A stretch of DNA of 64,000 nt from Mesorhizobium sp. M1E.F.Ca.ET.045.02.1.1 (GTDB lineage: Bacteria; Pseudomonadota; Alphaproteobacteria; Rhizobiales; Rhizobiaceae), in the NCBI RefSeq assembly GCF_003952485.1, contig NZ_CP034447.1, positions 3,300,501-3,364,500 on the forward strand. Reading direction: 5' to 3'. The notes below the pieces were generated by a model. The model ran no database searches. It was given only the letters and a program-made list of their open reading frames with translations, and was not told the DNA's origin. Positions 40,952-49,487 of the stretch are shown here, in pieces. A program made the position numbers and the translations under genes. Positions within the stretch are counted from its first letter, which is position 1. Every line of letters starts with the position of its first letter.

Positions 40952-41836
40952 ATGGCGGTTCTTGGTGCATTCCCTTCCGGTGTCGGCTGCCGGCCCTTCG
41001 ATGAGGGGGACTGGGAAGGCGTGGCGGATTGCCTGCGCAGGGGCTTTCCGGAACGCAGCCGCAGCTATTGGATCGAGGCGCTGACCCGCCTGTCGCGTCG
41101 GCCCGCGGTCGCCGATTTCCCTCGATATGGTTTTGTCCTCGAGAAGTCGGGCAAGATCGTCGGCGCCGTGCTCACGCTCTATGCCAGGCACAGGGGCGTG
41201 GACGGCGACGAAATCCGCTGCAATCTCTCGAGCTGGTCGGTGGACGCGGAGTTCCGGCCCTATGCCAGCCGGATGATCGCGACGGTCATTGCGCGCAAGG
41301 ACGTTGTCTATACCAATATTTCCCCGTCACCCGGGACATTGAAACTCAACAAGGCGTTCGGCTTTCGCCTGTTTTCCGGCGGACAGGTCGCCTTCCTCCC
41401 CGTCCTGAATGCGATGCCGCGCCAGGACCGCGTGCTGGAAGTCCGTTCGGATCTCGCCGAAATGGCTGAGCTCACCGACAATGAAAGATACATACTCCTG
41501 GAGCATGCGGCGCTGGGCTGCCTGTCGCTGATCTGCGTTTGCGACGGTGTGGCGCTGCCCATTGTGCTGAAGCCGCGCCGGATTTTGCATGGCCTTATTC
41601 CGTGCTGCCAGGTCGTCTACTGCCGCTCCCACGCGGATCTGCTCCGGTGCGCCGGGGCCGTGGGGCGCTTTCTCCTGCGGCGCGGCAAGTTGCTTTGCCT
41701 CGTCGATGCCATGGGCCCGATTGCCGGACTGTTCGGCAGGTATTTTCCCAACAAGGGACTGAAATATTTCAAGGGTCCGAGATCGCCCTTGCCGGGAGAC
41801 CTGACATTCACCGAGATGGTGCTGTTCGGCTCGTGA
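40952..41836 (+). CDS. GNAT-like acyltransferase-fold protein at the edge of the polysaccharide locus
   Basis: 294 aa, no signal peptide. The first half is GNAT-like (CRPFDEGDWEGVADCLRRGF, then FVLEKSGKIVGAVLTLY near 62-78), with a weak acetyl-CoA loop in SVDAEFRPYASRMIATVI. The second half (about 165-294) has no domain I recognise. It is tail-to-tail with the polymerase gene (21 bp). Related two-part proteins occur in exopolysaccharide loci and may acylate or sense a cell-surface component. Function not established. Confidence 0.68.
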   Translation: MAVLGAFPSGVGCRPFDEGDWEGVADCLRRGFPERSRSYWIEALTRLSRRPAVADFPRYGFVLEKSGKIVGAVLTLYARHRGVDGDEIRCNLSSWSVDAEFRPYASRMIATVIARKDVVYTNISPSPGTLKLNKAFGFRLFSGGQVAFLPVLNAMPRQDRVLEVRSDLAEMAELTDNERYILLEHAALGCLSLICVCDGVALPIVLKPRRILHGLIPCCQVVYCRSHADLLRCAGAVGRFLLRRGKLLCLVDAMGPIAGLFGRYFPNKGLKYFKGPRSPLPGDLTFTEMVLFGS

Positions 41837-41857
41837 AGGAATCGCGAAGCGGCTGAA

Positions 41858-43381
41858 TCAGTCGGGCAAACCAACCCTCGCCGCCGCGGCCATGCGCCAG
41901 CGTGTTCCGAGCGACACGCCCACGAGCAAAAGGCAGAAGGCGAGGGCGAGAGGGGAGTAGAACGCCTCCTCCTGCAGCACGGCGTTGGCCGAGATGGTGG
42001 CGATGCCGACAAAACCGAACAGGAAATCCGGGTCGCCGGTTTCGATGAGCTGCCGGCGCAGCGCCACCAGCAGCGCCGCCAGGAAGCCGAAGAACACCAG
42101 GCTGCCCACGCCCATCTGGTAAAGCATGACGCCAACCGCGCTCTCGACCGGCACGGAGGCCGCTCCCTCGGCCTGAGCGCTTTGCCAGTTGAGATTGATG
42201 CTCGTGCTCGACAGGTTGCCGCCGAGCCCCAGCCCTTGCCCCAGCGGGTCGGCCAGGAAGTCGCGCATGCCGGCGATCAGGCCGAGGACGTGATAGTCGC
42301 CATGTGTTGCACCGTAGCCGATCGCCGCGGTTGTCCAGACCACGGCCAAACCTATGACGGCCGTAAGCGCCAGACCGGCACGGGAGGGCTTGTAGATCAG
42401 CCGCGCGGCAATCGCGACGAAAAGCATGAACGTCGCTCCCTTGGAGCCGATGACGAGCAAGAGCGGCAAGGCCGCGACAGGCAGCAACCATCGTCCTCTG
42501 AACAGGAGCCAGGCCGAAATGATGCTCAAGGCGTAAGCATAGCTGATCGGATGGAAGTTCGGGCCGCCGATGCGAAAGACGCTCGGCAGGATGTCGTTGA
42601 ACAGCGGCGTGTTGAAGAAGGTCGTGGTCATCACGTCTTCGATCCCACGATAAACGAAACCCGTTTCCTTCAGCGCCTGCTCCCACACACCTGTCTCGAC
42701 CTGCCGCGATATGCTGCGCTCGACGTAAAGGTCGCCGTGGAAGAGGCCGAGGAAATCCATGGTGAAGATCAGTTCGGCGTAGCCATAGATGATCGCGCCG
42801 GCGCCGAGCCAGAGCATGCTCTTGCGCAGATCGACGGGATAAAGGCTGGCGGCGAGGGCCGCGATGTGAAAGCAGGCGAGCGGTGTGATCGTGTTGCGGA
42901 AATAGACGACCGCGTCCTTGGGGCCGCCATGCACGACGCCGAGGGCGAAATAGAAGCAAACCGTTCCGCAAAGCACCATGCTCAGCAGCAGCCACGGGCG
43001 CAATTCGGTCAGCGCGCGGACACGGTGCTGAAACGAGGCGGCCAGGAAGATGCCGAACGCCGTCATCAGGATGATGAAGTTGGTGCCGCGCAGCGCATCG
43101 AATGTGTCGTTGTCGGGAATGTAAGGGGTGAACCAGGCGACCACGAGGTTCTGGTAGAGGAAGGCGCAGATGATCAGCACGGGGACGCCCGAAGGCATTG
43201 CGTTTGCAAGGATCAGCGTCAGCACGAAGGTCGCAGCAACCCCGAACGGCGTCCAGACGGCAAAGGAGGAGACGGCGAGCGCTACGACAAGCAAGGCGGT
43301 GCCGACATGCAGCAGGGCTTCGGGCGTGTCACGGCCCGGCACGCCCAGGCTGGCGGGCGAATAGGCCTGCGTCGTGCTCAT
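41858..43381 (-). CDS. Polysaccharide polymerase/O-antigen ligase-like membrane protein (Wzy type)
   Basis: 507-aa integral membrane protein with roughly ten to twelve hydrophobic segments (for example LLVVALAVSSFAVWTPFGVA and WLLPVAALPLLLVIGSKGAT). A long periplasmic loop lies about 205-275 (HGDLYVERSISRQVETGVW to FRIGGPNFHP), the layout of Wzy polymerases and WaaL ligases. IGSKGATFMLF resembles the conserved motif of O-antigen ligase-family proteins. It would link repeat units at the periplasmic face, together with the Wzx flippase at 46984 and the co-polymerase at 44584. Confidence 0.82.
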   Translation of the reverse strand: MSTTQAYSPASLGVPGRDTPEALLHVGTALLVVALAVSSFAVWTPFGVAATFVLTLILANAMPSGVPVLIICAFLYQNLVVAWFTPYIPDNDTFDALRGTNFIILMTAFGIFLAASFQHRVRALTELRPWLLLSMVLCGTVCFYFALGVVHGGPKDAVVYFRNTITPLACFHIAALAASLYPVDLRKSMLWLGAGAIIYGYAELIFTMDFLGLFHGDLYVERSISRQVETGVWEQALKETGFVYRGIEDVMTTTFFNTPLFNDILPSVFRIGGPNFHPISYAYALSIISAWLLFRGRWLLPVAALPLLLVIGSKGATFMLFVAIAARLIYKPSRAGLALTAVIGLAVVWTTAAIGYGATHGDYHVLGLIAGMRDFLADPLGQGLGLGGNLSSTSINLNWQSAQAEGAASVPVESAVGVMLYQMGVGSLVFFGFLAALLVALRRQLIETGDPDFLFGFVGIATISANAVLQEEAFYSPLALAFCLLLVGVSLGTRWRMAAAARVGLPD

Positions 43382-43453
43382 CGGCGGCCCGATCCGGTCG
43401 TTGCTCGCCGCGGCAAGTGGTTATGGCGCCTTTCGTTCACGTCCGTTTCCCGC

Positions 43454-44563
43454 TTAACCTCCAAGGAGCGCGGCGATCATCGAGCGGTCGAATCCTTCGA
43501 TACTCCGCCTGTCCCTGATGAAGCCGAAACCCTGATCGAGCTCCCAATAAGTCCATGCCACATGGTTCGCCTCCGCCGCCATGCGCACGGTGCGCACCCA
43601 GGACGCGCGGCTTTCGGGATCCACACAGAAATTGAGCACACCGAATTCGTTCAGCATGACCGGGCAATCGTGGTTCGCGGACCAGCGCGCCAGATCGACA
43701 AAATCCGCGGCGATCCGCGCCTCTGTCCATGGCGACGACAGTTCGTCTTCAACGAGGTTGGTGGCCTCTTCATCGCCGGCCGATCGAAGCTTGGAGAGAA
43801 GCTGGCGGACCGCCGTCATTTCGCTGCTCGCGGGAAAGGGCAGGTTTGCGATGCGGGCGAGCGGCGACGCATCCCAGTTCTCGCACTGATGGGTGAAGGC
43901 CATAGGCGCGTAATAGTGGACGGCGGCAATCTGGTTGTCGTCGGCGAGCGGCGGCGTGTCGGCGATTTCCCAGATACCCTGAAACCGTGCCGGTCCCCAG
44001 ACCAGTGTGTGCAGCGGACAGCTTGCTCGCAGTGTCGCGGCGATCCGTTCGCGCAGCGCCAGCCATGCGCTCCGTTCCATGGGTGGCTCGTTGAGCAGCT
44101 CCGGATAGACCGATTCCGCCGGCAGATCGGCGACGACGACACGCAGCGCCGTCCAAGCCTGAAGCACGCGTCCGCCCGCGGCGTCGGGATCGCTCCGGAA
44201 GGCTGCCACCAGTTCGCCCGAGGGATGCATGTCGAGGAGAACGGAAAAGCCGAGCCCGACAAGGTCCCTGATCCCGTTCTGGATGCGGCGAAGCGTTGCC
44301 GGGTCGCCGCTGGAGACGAGATCGCCGTTTACCGGCAGCCGGATCGTTTCGAACCCCGCCTGGCGCAGCTTTTCAAGCGTGGCCGTGGAGGGGGCAAGTC
44401 CACCATCACGGTCGAGCCATCCGGGAAGGTTGAAGCCGCGCGACGGGACGCGGGCATCGGTGGTCGCCAGCGCGGCTGACCGTGGCAGAGGGCAGGTGGC
44501 GAGAACGGCTCCGGCGGCAAGAGCCAGCGCATGTCGGCGTGACACCTTGAGCGGCGATGTCAT
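43454..44563 (-). CDS. Glycoside hydrolase family 5-like glycanase, exported
   Basis: 369-aa cellulase-like hydrolase. The N-terminus has VSRRHALALAAGAVLATCPL, a twin-arginine-like or Sec signal with cleavage near ALA. The TIM barrel shows the GH5 catalytic pair: acid/base Glu159 in LLNEPP and nucleophile Glu306 in VMLNEFG, plus HYY at 217-219 and GFNLPGWLD at the barrel start. It could trim or release the polysaccharide made by this locus. It lies between the polymerase and the co-polymerase gene, all leftward. Confidence 0.85.
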   Translation of the reverse strand: MTSPLKVSRRHALALAAGAVLATCPLPRSAALATTDARVPSRGFNLPGWLDRDGGLAPSTATLEKLRQAGFETIRLPVNGDLVSSGDPATLRRIQNGIRDLVGLGFSVLLDMHPSGELVAAFRSDPDAAGGRVLQAWTALRVVVADLPAESVYPELLNEPPMERSAWLALRERIAATLRASCPLHTLVWGPARFQGIWEIADTPPLADDNQIAAVHYYAPMAFTHQCENWDASPLARIANLPFPASSEMTAVRQLLSKLRSAGDEEATNLVEDELSSPWTEARIAADFVDLARWSANHDCPVMLNEFGVLNFCVDPESRASWVRTVRMAAEANHVAWTYWELDQGFGFIRDRRSIEGFDRSMIAALLGG

Positions 44564-44583
44564 CGATCCACCGCCTCCATGGC

Positions 44584-46743
44584 TTATCCCCGGGCAGCAG
44601 AGCTGCGGCGCTGTTCGTCCACCGCTCGCGGACCGTCGACCGCTCCGACCGGCCGGACGCCGTCCGGCGCGACGACGAGAGTGGCGCTGCGGCCGATCTG
44701 GCCGGCGCCGAATTGCTGCGCAAGCAGCTTGGCGGCGTCCGAAGCCTGCTCGGACGGACCGAGCGCAAGAAGGGCAAGATCGGCTTTGGCGAAGAGTTCA
44801 GGATTCCAGCCGTTCTCGTTGAACGAAGGCGCGATCACGAGCACGAAATCGAATGCGCTCCCGGCCTCGGCCAGAATGCCGCGGAACGTGTTGCGATCCG
44901 CAACGCCAGGGCCTTTCCCCGCCACGGAGCCGCACACTACCGTCTGCAGACCGGTCGCGCCGTCGATGAACAATCCGGCTCCTTCCGTCGTCGAGCTGGA
45001 CAGATGATCGCCAATCTCCACCACCAGCACATTCTGATCGGCCCGTTGCATGCCGATGCCCAGCATCGCGCCCGCGATCCTCGCCTCGAAGCTGCTGCGG
45101 ATCGAAGATACGAGGATGACAAAGGGTTTGCCATGGTCGTTGAGGTGCAGGACCATCTGCCGCATGATCTTCAGGACGTCTAGCGAAAGCGTTTCGTTTC
45201 CGGTCTGGAAAAGCTGCTTCCTGATCGCCTTGATGTTGGAATAGGCGGTCCCGCCGGCAACGCCAGGCAGACGGTATTCGCCGAAATTGGCCGGCATCGG
45301 CAACGGCCGGGGGCTGGCGGGCGCGTTGTCCTTGCTGTCCACGGCCGGCTCCGGCGCGACATGCTTCGGCGCCTGCGGATGCTCTTCCGGCTGCGGGATC
45401 GGACCAAGCGCCAGCGCGAGGCCGCATCCGGCGAGAAGCCCCAGAACGGCGCTCACCAGGAGAAGCAGGACCGGCTTCGGCCATGTCGGCTGTACAGGCG
45501 GCGAGGCGACGCCGATCTTGCGCGCCTCGGAGGTCTGCACGCCCTGCATCTGGGAGGTTTCCTGGGCGCGCTTGAGGTAGTCGTCGAGCACGGCGCGCGC
45601 GGCCTGCGCCTTGGATTCCAGTTGCCGCAACTGCACCTGCGCGATGTTCGAGTTCGTGGACTGCTGACGCAGGGCTTCGAGCTTGTCCTGCAGCTTGCCG
45701 ACATTCTGCACGGCAAGATCATAGTTGGCCTTCAGCTGCTGCCTTATCCGGTCGGCCTCGGCGGCCATGAGCCGCTTCAACCGCTCCAGTTCGGACTGAA
45801 GCCGTCCGATGGTCGGGTGACGCGGCCCGTACATGGTTTGCAGGCTGGCAAGCTCGGTGGCGCGCTGGTTGTAGTCGTCGCGCAATTTGATGGCGGAGGT
45901 CGAGGTAAGAATGTCCGCAAGCTTGGCGAGCCCGGCCGGCGAATTGCCAGCCGCCAGCGCCTGGTTGTATCGGTCCTTGGCCTGATCGGCGTCGCCCTGG
46001 GCGGCTATCATCTGCGCCGTGAGCTGATCGAGCTGCGACTGCAGCGTGCCGCCATCCGTCGAATTGACGATGTTGTGTTTCGTCTTGAAATCCTCGACCG
46101 CCCGCTCGGCGTCGCTGACATCCTTCTGCAGGCCCGAGATCCTGTCCGTCAGCAAGGTGTTCACGTCGCTGTTGGCGGTCTCGCGTTCTCCGACGAGGCC
46201 CGCCCGGTACTGATCGACGATGGCGTTGGCGATGCGCGCGGCCTTCTCCGGCGACGGCGATGTGAAGCTGACATTGATGACGTAGGTAAGTCCCTCGCGC
46301 TCCACCGAAACCTTGCTCTGGAAGCGCTTGAAGGCGGCATCCTGCGCCGAGTTCGCGCCGGCTCCGAACAGCGACAGCAGACGCGACACCGGGCCGACGC
46401 CGGCGAACTCCGGGTCGCTGCCGAGCTTCTGGTTCTTGAAAACCGCGCCCAGCAGGTCCGGCGATTGAATGACGAAGACCTGGCTGGCGATGGCGGCGCT
46501 GTCGGACCCGATCCCCGGAAGCACGTTGTTGAAATTGGTCGCGCGTGTGTCGCGGGGGTCGATCAGTATCGAGGCCGTCGCGGTATAGCTTGGTTTCGTC
46601 ACCGCAAGATAGGAAAGCGCGAGCAGCAATGCCGCGCCGGCGATGGCAAGCACCATCAAGCGCCGCGCCCAAAGAATGGCCCACACGGCACCTATGTCGA
46701 ACAGCGGCGGAAGAGTGCGCTCGTCGATCCTGGCTGGCTTCAT
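44584..46743 (-). CDS. Polysaccharide co-polymerase (Wzz/ExoP type) with degenerate kinase domain
   Basis: 719 aa. An N-terminal cytoplasmic tail leads to a membrane helix (VLAIAGAALLLALSYLAV, 31-48), a Wzz domain (about 50-160) and periplasmic coiled coils (about 195-400). A second helix follows (LLLLVSAVLGLLAGCGLALAL, 426-446), then a proline-rich linker and a BY-kinase-like domain (500-700). The expected Walker A is lost: residues 546-557 read SSIRSSFEARIA, lacking the G-x-G-K-S/T lysine. No tyrosine-rich tail is present. It should still govern chain length and export. The start is ATG 46743. Confidence 0.87.
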   Translation of the reverse strand: MKPARIDERTLPPLFDIGAVWAILWARRLMVLAIAGAALLLALSYLAVTKPSYTATASILIDPRDTRATNFNNVLPGIGSDSAAIASQVFVIQSPDLLGAVFKNQKLGSDPEFAGVGPVSRLLSLFGAGANSAQDAAFKRFQSKVSVEREGLTYVINVSFTSPSPEKAARIANAIVDQYRAGLVGERETANSDVNTLLTDRISGLQKDVSDAERAVEDFKTKHNIVNSTDGGTLQSQLDQLTAQMIAAQGDADQAKDRYNQALAAGNSPAGLAKLADILTSTSAIKLRDDYNQRATELASLQTMYGPRHPTIGRLQSELERLKRLMAAEADRIRQQLKANYDLAVQNVGKLQDKLEALRQQSTNSNIAQVQLRQLESKAQAARAVLDDYLKRAQETSQMQGVQTSEARKIGVASPPVQPTWPKPVLLLLVSAVLGLLAGCGLALALGPIPQPEEHPQAPKHVAPEPAVDSKDNAPASPRPLPMPANFGEYRLPGVAGGTAYSNIKAIRKQLFQTGNETLSLDVLKIMRQMVLHLNDHGKPFVILVSSIRSSFEARIAGAMLGIGMQRADQNVLVVEIGDHLSSSTTEGAGLFIDGATGLQTVVCGSVAGKGPGVADRNTFRGILAEAGSAFDFVLVIAPSFNENGWNPELFAKADLALLALGPSEQASDAAKLLAQQFGAGQIGRSATLVVAPDGVRPVGAVDGPRAVDEQRRSSAARG

Positions 46744-46983
46744 CAATGTTCCTCGCGCGGAGCCGCGACCTAACGACCTCACTCGTCTCCACATTATTAA
46801 GGATTATCGTTAGCCATCCGTTAAGGGTGGCGGCGTGACGATGAGTTCGGCTTGGGCGCCGCCGGTAACCATGCGAAGCGTTCGCACTGGCGCGGTTGCG
46901 GCATTTTGCTTATGCAGGATCGGGTTTTGAGCGTCGTCGTAGGTGCTGGGTAGGCCCATCGCCGATCGTCTCAGGAGGCGACG
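46744..46983. promoter_or_regulatory. Divergent promoter region of the polysaccharide locus
   Basis: 240 bp between the co-polymerase and flippase genes. An A+T-rich block near 46790-46818 (CATTATTAAGGATTATCG, then TTAGCCATCCGTTAAGG) could hold promoters or bind a Ros/MucR-type regulator. TTAAGG occurs twice (46797-46802 and 46822-46827). AGGAGG at 46973-46978 is the ribosome site of the TTG-started flippase gene. No further structure is seen. Confidence 0.45.
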
Positions 46984-48396
46984 TTGAAGGACAATACAGG
47001 GAACCGTGAGGCCGCCCAGGGGGCAGCGGCCAGCCCGGCGACCGACATGCGCATGTCGATCACAGCCCTTGCCAAGAGCGGCGCCGTGGCCGGCATCATC
47101 AAGCTGGCCAGCGCGGGCTTGTCCTTCCTCATGTTCGTGGCCGTGGCGATGGTGACGGACGAACGGGAGTTCGGCCTTTACAGCGCGACCTACGCCGGCG
47201 CGAGCCTGGTCTCTTTCTTCGCTTCGGTGGGCCAGCAAAGCACCGTGCTTAGGTTCTGGCCCCAATATGCCGGACTGGGCGATCTCGCCTCGGCTCATGG
47301 GCTGATGGCCCGCGCCATTCTCGTCGCGCTGGCCGGGCTGGTTGCCACCAGCCTGCTTATAGTCGTGGTGGGATTCCTGCCCTTCATCGGCAGGGGAACG
47401 CCGGAATGGCTCCCATTGTGCGTGGCGGCCGCGGTGCTGTCCTTCTCGCTCGGCTGGTCGGAGTTTACCTCCGGCGCTTTTCGGGCCAAGAACGCGCTCA
47501 TATCCGGCTTGTTGCCGCGGGACATCATCTGGCGCGCGGCGACGATCGGCACCGTTCTCGTTTTGCATTTCATGCATGTGAAGATGGACGCGATTGCAGC
47601 GACCTACCTGACGGCGCTGCTGCTCGTCCTCTCGGTCGTCCCGCAAACATTCATCCTGGTGCGCGACACGATGCGGGCCGATCGCGGCGGTCTCACGGAA
47701 GGGCAAAAGCAGGAATTCAAGACCGTGACGCTCGGCCTGTGGGGCGTCACCTCGCTGCCGCCCGCGCTCGGCCAGGTCAGCACCCTGCTGGTGGCGATGA
47801 TCCTGGGGCCGGAGGCCGCCGGCGCAATCTTCGTGGCGGATCGGACCACGCGTTTCGTGACGCTTGCGCTCAACGGTATCAACCAGGCGCTGGCGCCGCA
47901 GATATCGGCTGCCTTCTACAGCGGCGACAGGGCTCACGTGCAGCGCATCACCAGCCTCGCCGCCCTTGGCGGCTCGGCCATTGCGCTGTGCGTGCTGGCA
48001 TCCTTCTGGATATTCGGCAACTTGATCCTGTCCATCTTCAATCCGGCCTATGCGACGCCGACCATGAGGGCGACGCTCGTCATCTTCGGCATAGGGGCGA
48101 CGTTCGGCACCGCCTGTGGCCCGATCGAAATCCTGCTGCAGTTGACCGGCCTCCAGCATGCGCTGTTCAAGGTGCTTGTCGTCGTCAACATCATCGGGCT
48201 TTGCGTGACCGCGGTGGCAACCTACTACCTCGGATCCGTGGGCGCGGCGCTGGCCATTGCCGGGACCGTCATCGCCTGGACGTCCTTTGGGGTGTTGATC
48301 GCCCGGCGCAGAATCGGCATCAACCCGTCGATCCTTGGTCTGTCCCTGAACGGGGTCGGACTGTTGCCGCATGCCCTTCTGAGGGGACGCACGTGA
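46984..48396 (+). CDS. Oligosaccharide flippase (Wzx type)
   Basis: 470-aa multi-spanning membrane protein of the polysaccharide flippase (MOP) superfamily, with about 12-14 hydrophobic segments. The first is AGIIKLASAGLSFLMFVAVAM, followed by ATYAGASLVSFFASVGQQ, a typical flippase pattern. It would turn lipid-linked repeat units to the periplasm. The start is TTG 46984 with a perfect AGGAGG 5 nt upstream. Its stop overlaps the start of the next glycosyltransferase gene (GTGA at 48393-48396). Confidence 0.87.
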   Translation: MKDNTGNREAAQGAAASPATDMRMSITALAKSGAVAGIIKLASAGLSFLMFVAVAMVTDEREFGLYSATYAGASLVSFFASVGQQSTVLRFWPQYAGLGDLASAHGLMARAILVALAGLVATSLLIVVVGFLPFIGRGTPEWLPLCVAAAVLSFSLGWSEFTSGAFRAKNALISGLLPRDIIWRAATIGTVLVLHFMHVKMDAIAATYLTALLLVLSVVPQTFILVRDTMRADRGGLTEGQKQEFKTVTLGLWGVTSLPPALGQVSTLLVAMILGPEAAGAIFVADRTTRFVTLALNGINQALAPQISAAFYSGDRAHVQRITSLAALGGSAIALCVLASFWIFGNLILSIFNPAYATPTMRATLVIFGIGATFGTACGPIEILLQLTGLQHALFKVLVVVNIIGLCVTAVATYYLGSVGAALAIAGTVIAWTSFGVLIARRRIGINPSILGLSLNGVGLLPHALLRGRT

Positions 48397-49487
48397 AGAT
48401 CGTCCAGGTGCAGACCCAGGCCGAGGCCGCGGGCGCGCAACGCATCTCCGACATGGTGGGCGAAGGATTGCGGGCGCGCGGGCATGAGGTGCGCACCGTC
48501 TTCATGTACCGGAAGACCGAAGCCTACGACAGCGATCCGAACGCGGATTTCGTCCTCAAGGAGCGCCCGCGCGGATTGCCGGGACAGATACGGGCAACCG
48601 TCGGCCTGGCGCGATATCTGCGCGCGGCACGCCCCGACGCCGTCATCACCTATCAGCACTACGGCAATATCTTCGGCACGGTCGGCGCCCGGCTGGCCGG
48701 CGTCAGGCACGTCGTCGCAAATCAGAGCGGCGCCCCGCACAGCAAGGGCGTGATGGGTCTTCTGTCGCAGATCGACAAGCTGATGGGCATGGTCGGCCTC
48801 TACCAGGCCAATGTCGTCAATTCCGGCTGGACGGAGGCGCAGTTCGATCGCTATCCACAATCCTATCGGCAGCGTCTCCACCGCATTGACCACGGCGTTC
48901 CCGTGCCGGGCGGGGAATTCGACAAGGCGGCCGCGCGTGCCGCCTTCGGCCTGCCGCAGGGCGTGTGGCTGGCCGTCTCATCGGGCCGGCTGACACGGAC
49001 GAAGAACCAGATCGCCCTTGTCGGGGCGCTCGACCAACTGCCCGAGGTGCACGTCGCGCTCGCCGGCGCCGGGCCGGAGCGCGAGGCGCTCGTTGCCTTT
49101 GCCGAAAGCCACGGCGTGGCGAATCGCTTGCATCTCGTCGGCGAGGTTCCGCCGGCGCGCATCTTCGAATTCCTCGCGGCCGGCGACGCCTACGCCTTTC
49201 CGTCGATGACGGAGACCTTTGGCCTCGCCTGCGTCGAGGCGGCCATTTCAGGCCTGCCGATCGTGGCCAGCAACCTCGACGTCATGCGCGAGGTGCTGAC
49301 GGCGGAGGACGGCTCACCCGCCGCGCTGTTCGTCGAAGCCAACGCCGCCGGCATGGCCAGCGGGCTCGCCGACCTGTTCGCGCGGCCAGAATCCAAGGCC
49401 AGGCTTTCGGCGGCGGGGCGGCGGCTGCGGGACAAATATTCGCCGGCCAGGATGTGCGCCGGCTACGAGGCGCTACTTCTTGGCTGA
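48393..49487 (+). CDS. Glycosyltransferase family 4
   Basis: 364-aa GT-B glycosyltransferase. The N-terminal domain begins MKIVQVQTQAEAAGAQRISDM. The C-terminal nucleotide-sugar domain has SSGRLTRTKNQIALVGAL (about 190-207), GAGPEREAL, and the GT4 E-x7-E motif in PSMTETFGLACVEAA. It adds a sugar to the growing repeat unit in the cytoplasm. The start is GTG 48393, with GAGGGG 6 nt upstream, inside the flippase stop codon. It is tail-to-tail with the next gene (15 bp overlap). Confidence 0.9.
   Translation: MKIVQVQTQAEAAGAQRISDMVGEGLRARGHEVRTVFMYRKTEAYDSDPNADFVLKERPRGLPGQIRATVGLARYLRAARPDAVITYQHYGNIFGTVGARLAGVRHVVANQSGAPHSKGVMGLLSQIDKLMGMVGLYQANVVNSGWTEAQFDRYPQSYRQRLHRIDHGVPVPGGEFDKAAARAAFGLPQGVWLAVSSGRLTRTKNQIALVGALDQLPEVHVALAGAGPEREALVAFAESHGVANRLHLVGEVPPARIFEFLAAGDAYAFPSMTETFGLACVEAAISGLPIVASNLDVMREVLTAEDGSPAALFVEANAAGMASGLADLFARPESKARLSAAGRRLRDKYSPARMCAGYEALLLG

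Noticed and set aside
42182-44479. A 765-codon open frame on the plus strand opposite the polymerase and GH5 genes
   Set aside because: Its residue composition is rich in Arg, Asp, Gly and Gln with no membrane or domain pattern, and both genes on the other strand have clear family motifs. It is an antisense artefact of GC-rich codons.
45361-46773. A 470-codon plus-strand frame opposite the co-polymerase gene
   Set aside because: The minus-strand gene has membrane helices, a Wzz domain and coiled coils in order. The plus-strand frame has none and is low-complexity.
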